Under the pieces are notes generated by a model. That model worked only from the letters and a program-made list of their open reading frames with translations. It searched no databases and was not told where the DNA came from. The position numbers were made by a program, and so were the translations under genes. From Larimichthys crocea (lineage: Eukaryota > Chordata > Actinopteri > Sciaenidae), in assembly GCF_000972845.2 (NCBI RefSeq), contig NC_040012.1:8030097-8094096 (forward strand): a stretch of DNA of 64,000 nucleotides, given 5' to 3'. Shown piece after piece: positions 61,655 to 64,000 of the stretch (positions are counted from its first letter, which is position 1; every line of letters starts with the position of its first letter).

Positions 61655-62180
61655 ACTTAGTCCAACAGCAAGAAGCCCAGCTCAGCGTCTGTCTTTCTGC
61701 CTTTTATTTCACCAAGCTCTTACCAACGACTTAATGACATAATGTATCATGTTTTATCAGTGTTTACACTTTGAATTGATAAACCAGATTTACTCTTGTC
61801 CTTTCTTGCTCAGTCACTCACTCTTTTTCTCTTCTTAACTTCTTCCATCGATGTCCCCTTTTGGTCTTTTCTCCTCTGTCATTATGTCCATAGAGACTCC
61901 TGAGCCCGGTTACATTGCCCGCTTGCCCGCCAGCTCCTGTTCTGGCACGACACCACAAATGTTGCCACAAACACTAACATTCCCTCGGTGCTGTGAGCTT
62001 ACAGAACAGGCAGCCCGGCTAACAAACCACAGCTACAGTTCAGAGCAGTCCATCATAAAGCTGGAGCTGGACTCCAGAGGGGAAAACAAAAACATGTTCT
62101 CCGTAAAATATGATCCAGTTTCGCCAAAATCAGTGAAATAGTTGGTGGTGTGTGACTTACTACTTGCAGGTGATAGTACG
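61655..62180 (+). repeat. Interspersed repeat family E, copy 2 (piezo2 intron 3)
   Basis: GTCCAACAGCAAGAAGCCCAGCTC, CCTTTTATTTCACCAAGCTC, GTCCCCTTTTGGTCTTTT, CCTGAGCCCGGTTACATTGCCC, AAAATATGATCCAGTTTCGCC, GTGAAATAGTTGGTGGTG. Same motif order as copy 1 but longer in the middle, in the same orientation. Confidence 0.8.
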
Positions 62181-63725
62181 TGGAGTTACATAGAGTAGAA
62201 ACAGACGTACAGGATGCCAATGGGAATGATTGAAGTTGCTGTCAGTCAATGTTTCACACATGAATATTGTGCAGTAGTAGAAACAGTTCACAGAGAACAG
62301 CTCAGCAGCACTTAGTGTCTTTTTTCCCCCCCTGAAACAACTTACTCACTCTGATTACTCAAAACGGAGAGATCTCCACTCGTCGAGCCACATGTTCATG
62401 ACAGACTGTGTGCACACGTGTGTCCCATTCATCACACAGGCCCGTTTTGTGCTTAAACTCTGACCTGAACTATTGATGCAGTGTCACAGAGTTGTATATC
62501 ACCACCGACGGTGTCGTTTTTCTCACAGCCTGAAGAGAAAGTTTCCATCCAGAAAAACTAAGTAAGTAGATTAAGTAAAATATGCTCTCTAAAAATGATT
62601 CATGATTTCTAGAAATATCCTCCCTCTTATTGGATTTTGTCACATCATGAAGATTTATGAATCTAACACATTCCTCAGTGTAATTAGCTTCCTTGTGCCA
62701 TATGTCCACGTAGAAAAAAGCAAACACTGCGAGCTTCTGACTCAGTGTTGGGAAGGTGTTAATAGTTGGCCTTGGGCTTCTCATGAAACTCTGTATCAAA
62801 TTGTAAAATTTGAATGCGTCTAGACGAGACAGACGCTGACCCTGTGTTCTAATGACTTGTTCTTTCTAATGGAGGTAAGACGCTTTCCAAACGTGGAAGT
62901 ACAGCCAACTTTGCTCACAGGGCAGAACAGACCTTATCACCTCAGGCAGAACTGCACAGAGCCGTTCAGAGAGGGTAGACTAAATATTCACTCAAGGAGA
63001 TCTTTATTACTCAGGTCTCAAGGACTGCAGTTTTTGGCAGCTCAAGCCTCGGTGTGATGAGACCATAAATTTTATCTACCTGTCCACTGTATTTATCCAC
63101 CAGTATGTCTTATTATGTGTAAAATTATCTATCTATTCAACTGAACAATAGTTACTTGGATTGTAAATTGCAGCAGAACTTTGAAAAGCTTTAATTTTTA
63201 TATCAGTACTTAGTACCAAAATGGTTTAAAGATATTAAAAACAACAACAGATAAGAGTTTAAGACTCACATCAGTGAGGGGAGACTGTGCCACACGTTTC
63301 TTAATTAACATGAACTCGAACTGTAGTTTATTTTTGAATCAATCCCACAAACACCATCCTGCTGCTGCAAATACTCAAGAGAGCACAAAATGTCAATCCG
63401 CAGCTGAAAATAGTCCCCAAAAACACACTATTTACTCCAGTTTAAATAAAGTTTTCTAAAAACTAAAGTGCCCAGCTTATTTTAATAAATTATTATTATT
63501 TAAAAAATGAAAGTGTACTGTATGTTTCTGGTTTGCTTTGGGTGCCAGTGTTTGTCTGTTGGTCTGTCCACCACTTTGGTTTAGACGCGTGTTACATCTT
63601 TTGCCTCTGTCAGGTCAAAATGTCAAAATGAATTTCGAGGTGTGTGGTCATAAACTAATAGACACTTGACGTGACCAGAAACCTTCAGCTTGATTACAAG
63701 AAACTAAAGTTCAGTTGTTTCCAGG

Positions 63726-64000
63726 TGGCAACCTCCCAAAGTGCCAAAAACTGCAGTTTCTCCTAATGTCTTGCTGTCTCCAGGAGTGAGTCAGTCTCCA
63801 GTTTTGTTAAAATGTCCAATTTCACAGCAAAAAAAAACATGTTTACAGCCTGGTACAAAAAACAGTTTTGGTCTCTATAGCTAATTTCCCTGTTTATGAC
63901 AACTGTACTGAGGGTGACTTAATATAGAAATCACCTGTTCAAATTATAATAATGTTCAAAGTTAGTCATAATTAACAGAGTGGTCACTTCGATTGACAGG
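63726..64000 (+). repeat. Interspersed repeat family A, copy 4 (cut by window edge)
   Basis: GTGCCAAAAACTGCAGTTTC, GAGTCAGTCTCCAG, AACATGTTTACAGCCTGGTAC, TTTTGGTCTCTATAGCTAAT, CATAATTAACAGAGTGG. It runs to the right edge. Confidence 0.8.

Larger units (their letters stand above)
60720..64000 (+). other. piezo2 intron 3 (to right edge)
   Basis: No exon 4 was found before the window ends. It holds a short (TAC)n at about 61615-61634, family E (61655-62180) and family A (63726-64000). The remainder shows nothing I can name. Confidence 0.65.

Overview
The window is vertebrate nuclear DNA, almost certainly from a ray-finned fish and probably a percomorph teleost. The genes are split into short exons with GT/AG introns. 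Their proteins align closely with vertebrate families, and the spacers hold teleost-type repeats: tRNA-derived SINEs, Tc1-like fossils, non-LTR tails and CA/GA microsatellites. There are no operons, CRISPR arrays, phages or bacterial features. I found four protein-coding genes, and most long single-exon ORFs are noise or antisense shadows.

Layout from left to right. (1) Positions 1-21,361, minus strand: the first three coding exons of mtcl1 (microtubule crosslinking factor 1, SOGA2/KIAA0802 family). The rest of the gene lies beyond the left edge, so about 15.5 kb at the left is intron 3, filled with decayed repeats. (2) 21,362-25,178: spacer with the mtcl1 promoter/5' UTR, a 72-bp CA microsatellite and the probable rab12 3' UTR. 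(3) 25,179-31,568, minus strand: complete six-exon rab12 (243 aa). (4) 31,569-33,005: head-to-head spacer between rab12 and napg. It has a perfect 45-bp tandem duplication carrying two CRE palindromes next to rab12, and a decayed non-LTR retrotransposon end next to napg. (5) 33,006-37,135, plus strand: complete twelve-exon napg (gamma-SNAP, 312 aa), including an 18-nt microexon. (6) About 38.2-47.9 kb: intergenic, with a perfect 23-bp hairpin, repeats and a dead Tc1 transposase. (7) From 48,313 to the right edge, plus strand: the first three coding exons of a piezo2 gene, which continues outside the window.

The proteins belong to three areas of cell biology: microtubule organisation (MTCL1), vesicle traffic (RAB12 as a regulatory GTPase, gamma-SNAP in SNARE disassembly) and mechanosensation (PIEZO2). 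Their adjacency looks like conserved synteny with human 18p11.2, not a functional cluster.

The most notable single observation is in piezo2 exon 1. The conserved N-terminus starts in frame, but after about 14 codons one base appears to be missing. The reading frame and the splice phase then fail to match exon 2. This is either an assembly/sequencing indel or a real lesion. I did not find a credible undescribed biological system. The rest of the interest is in repeats, promoter structure and assembly quality.
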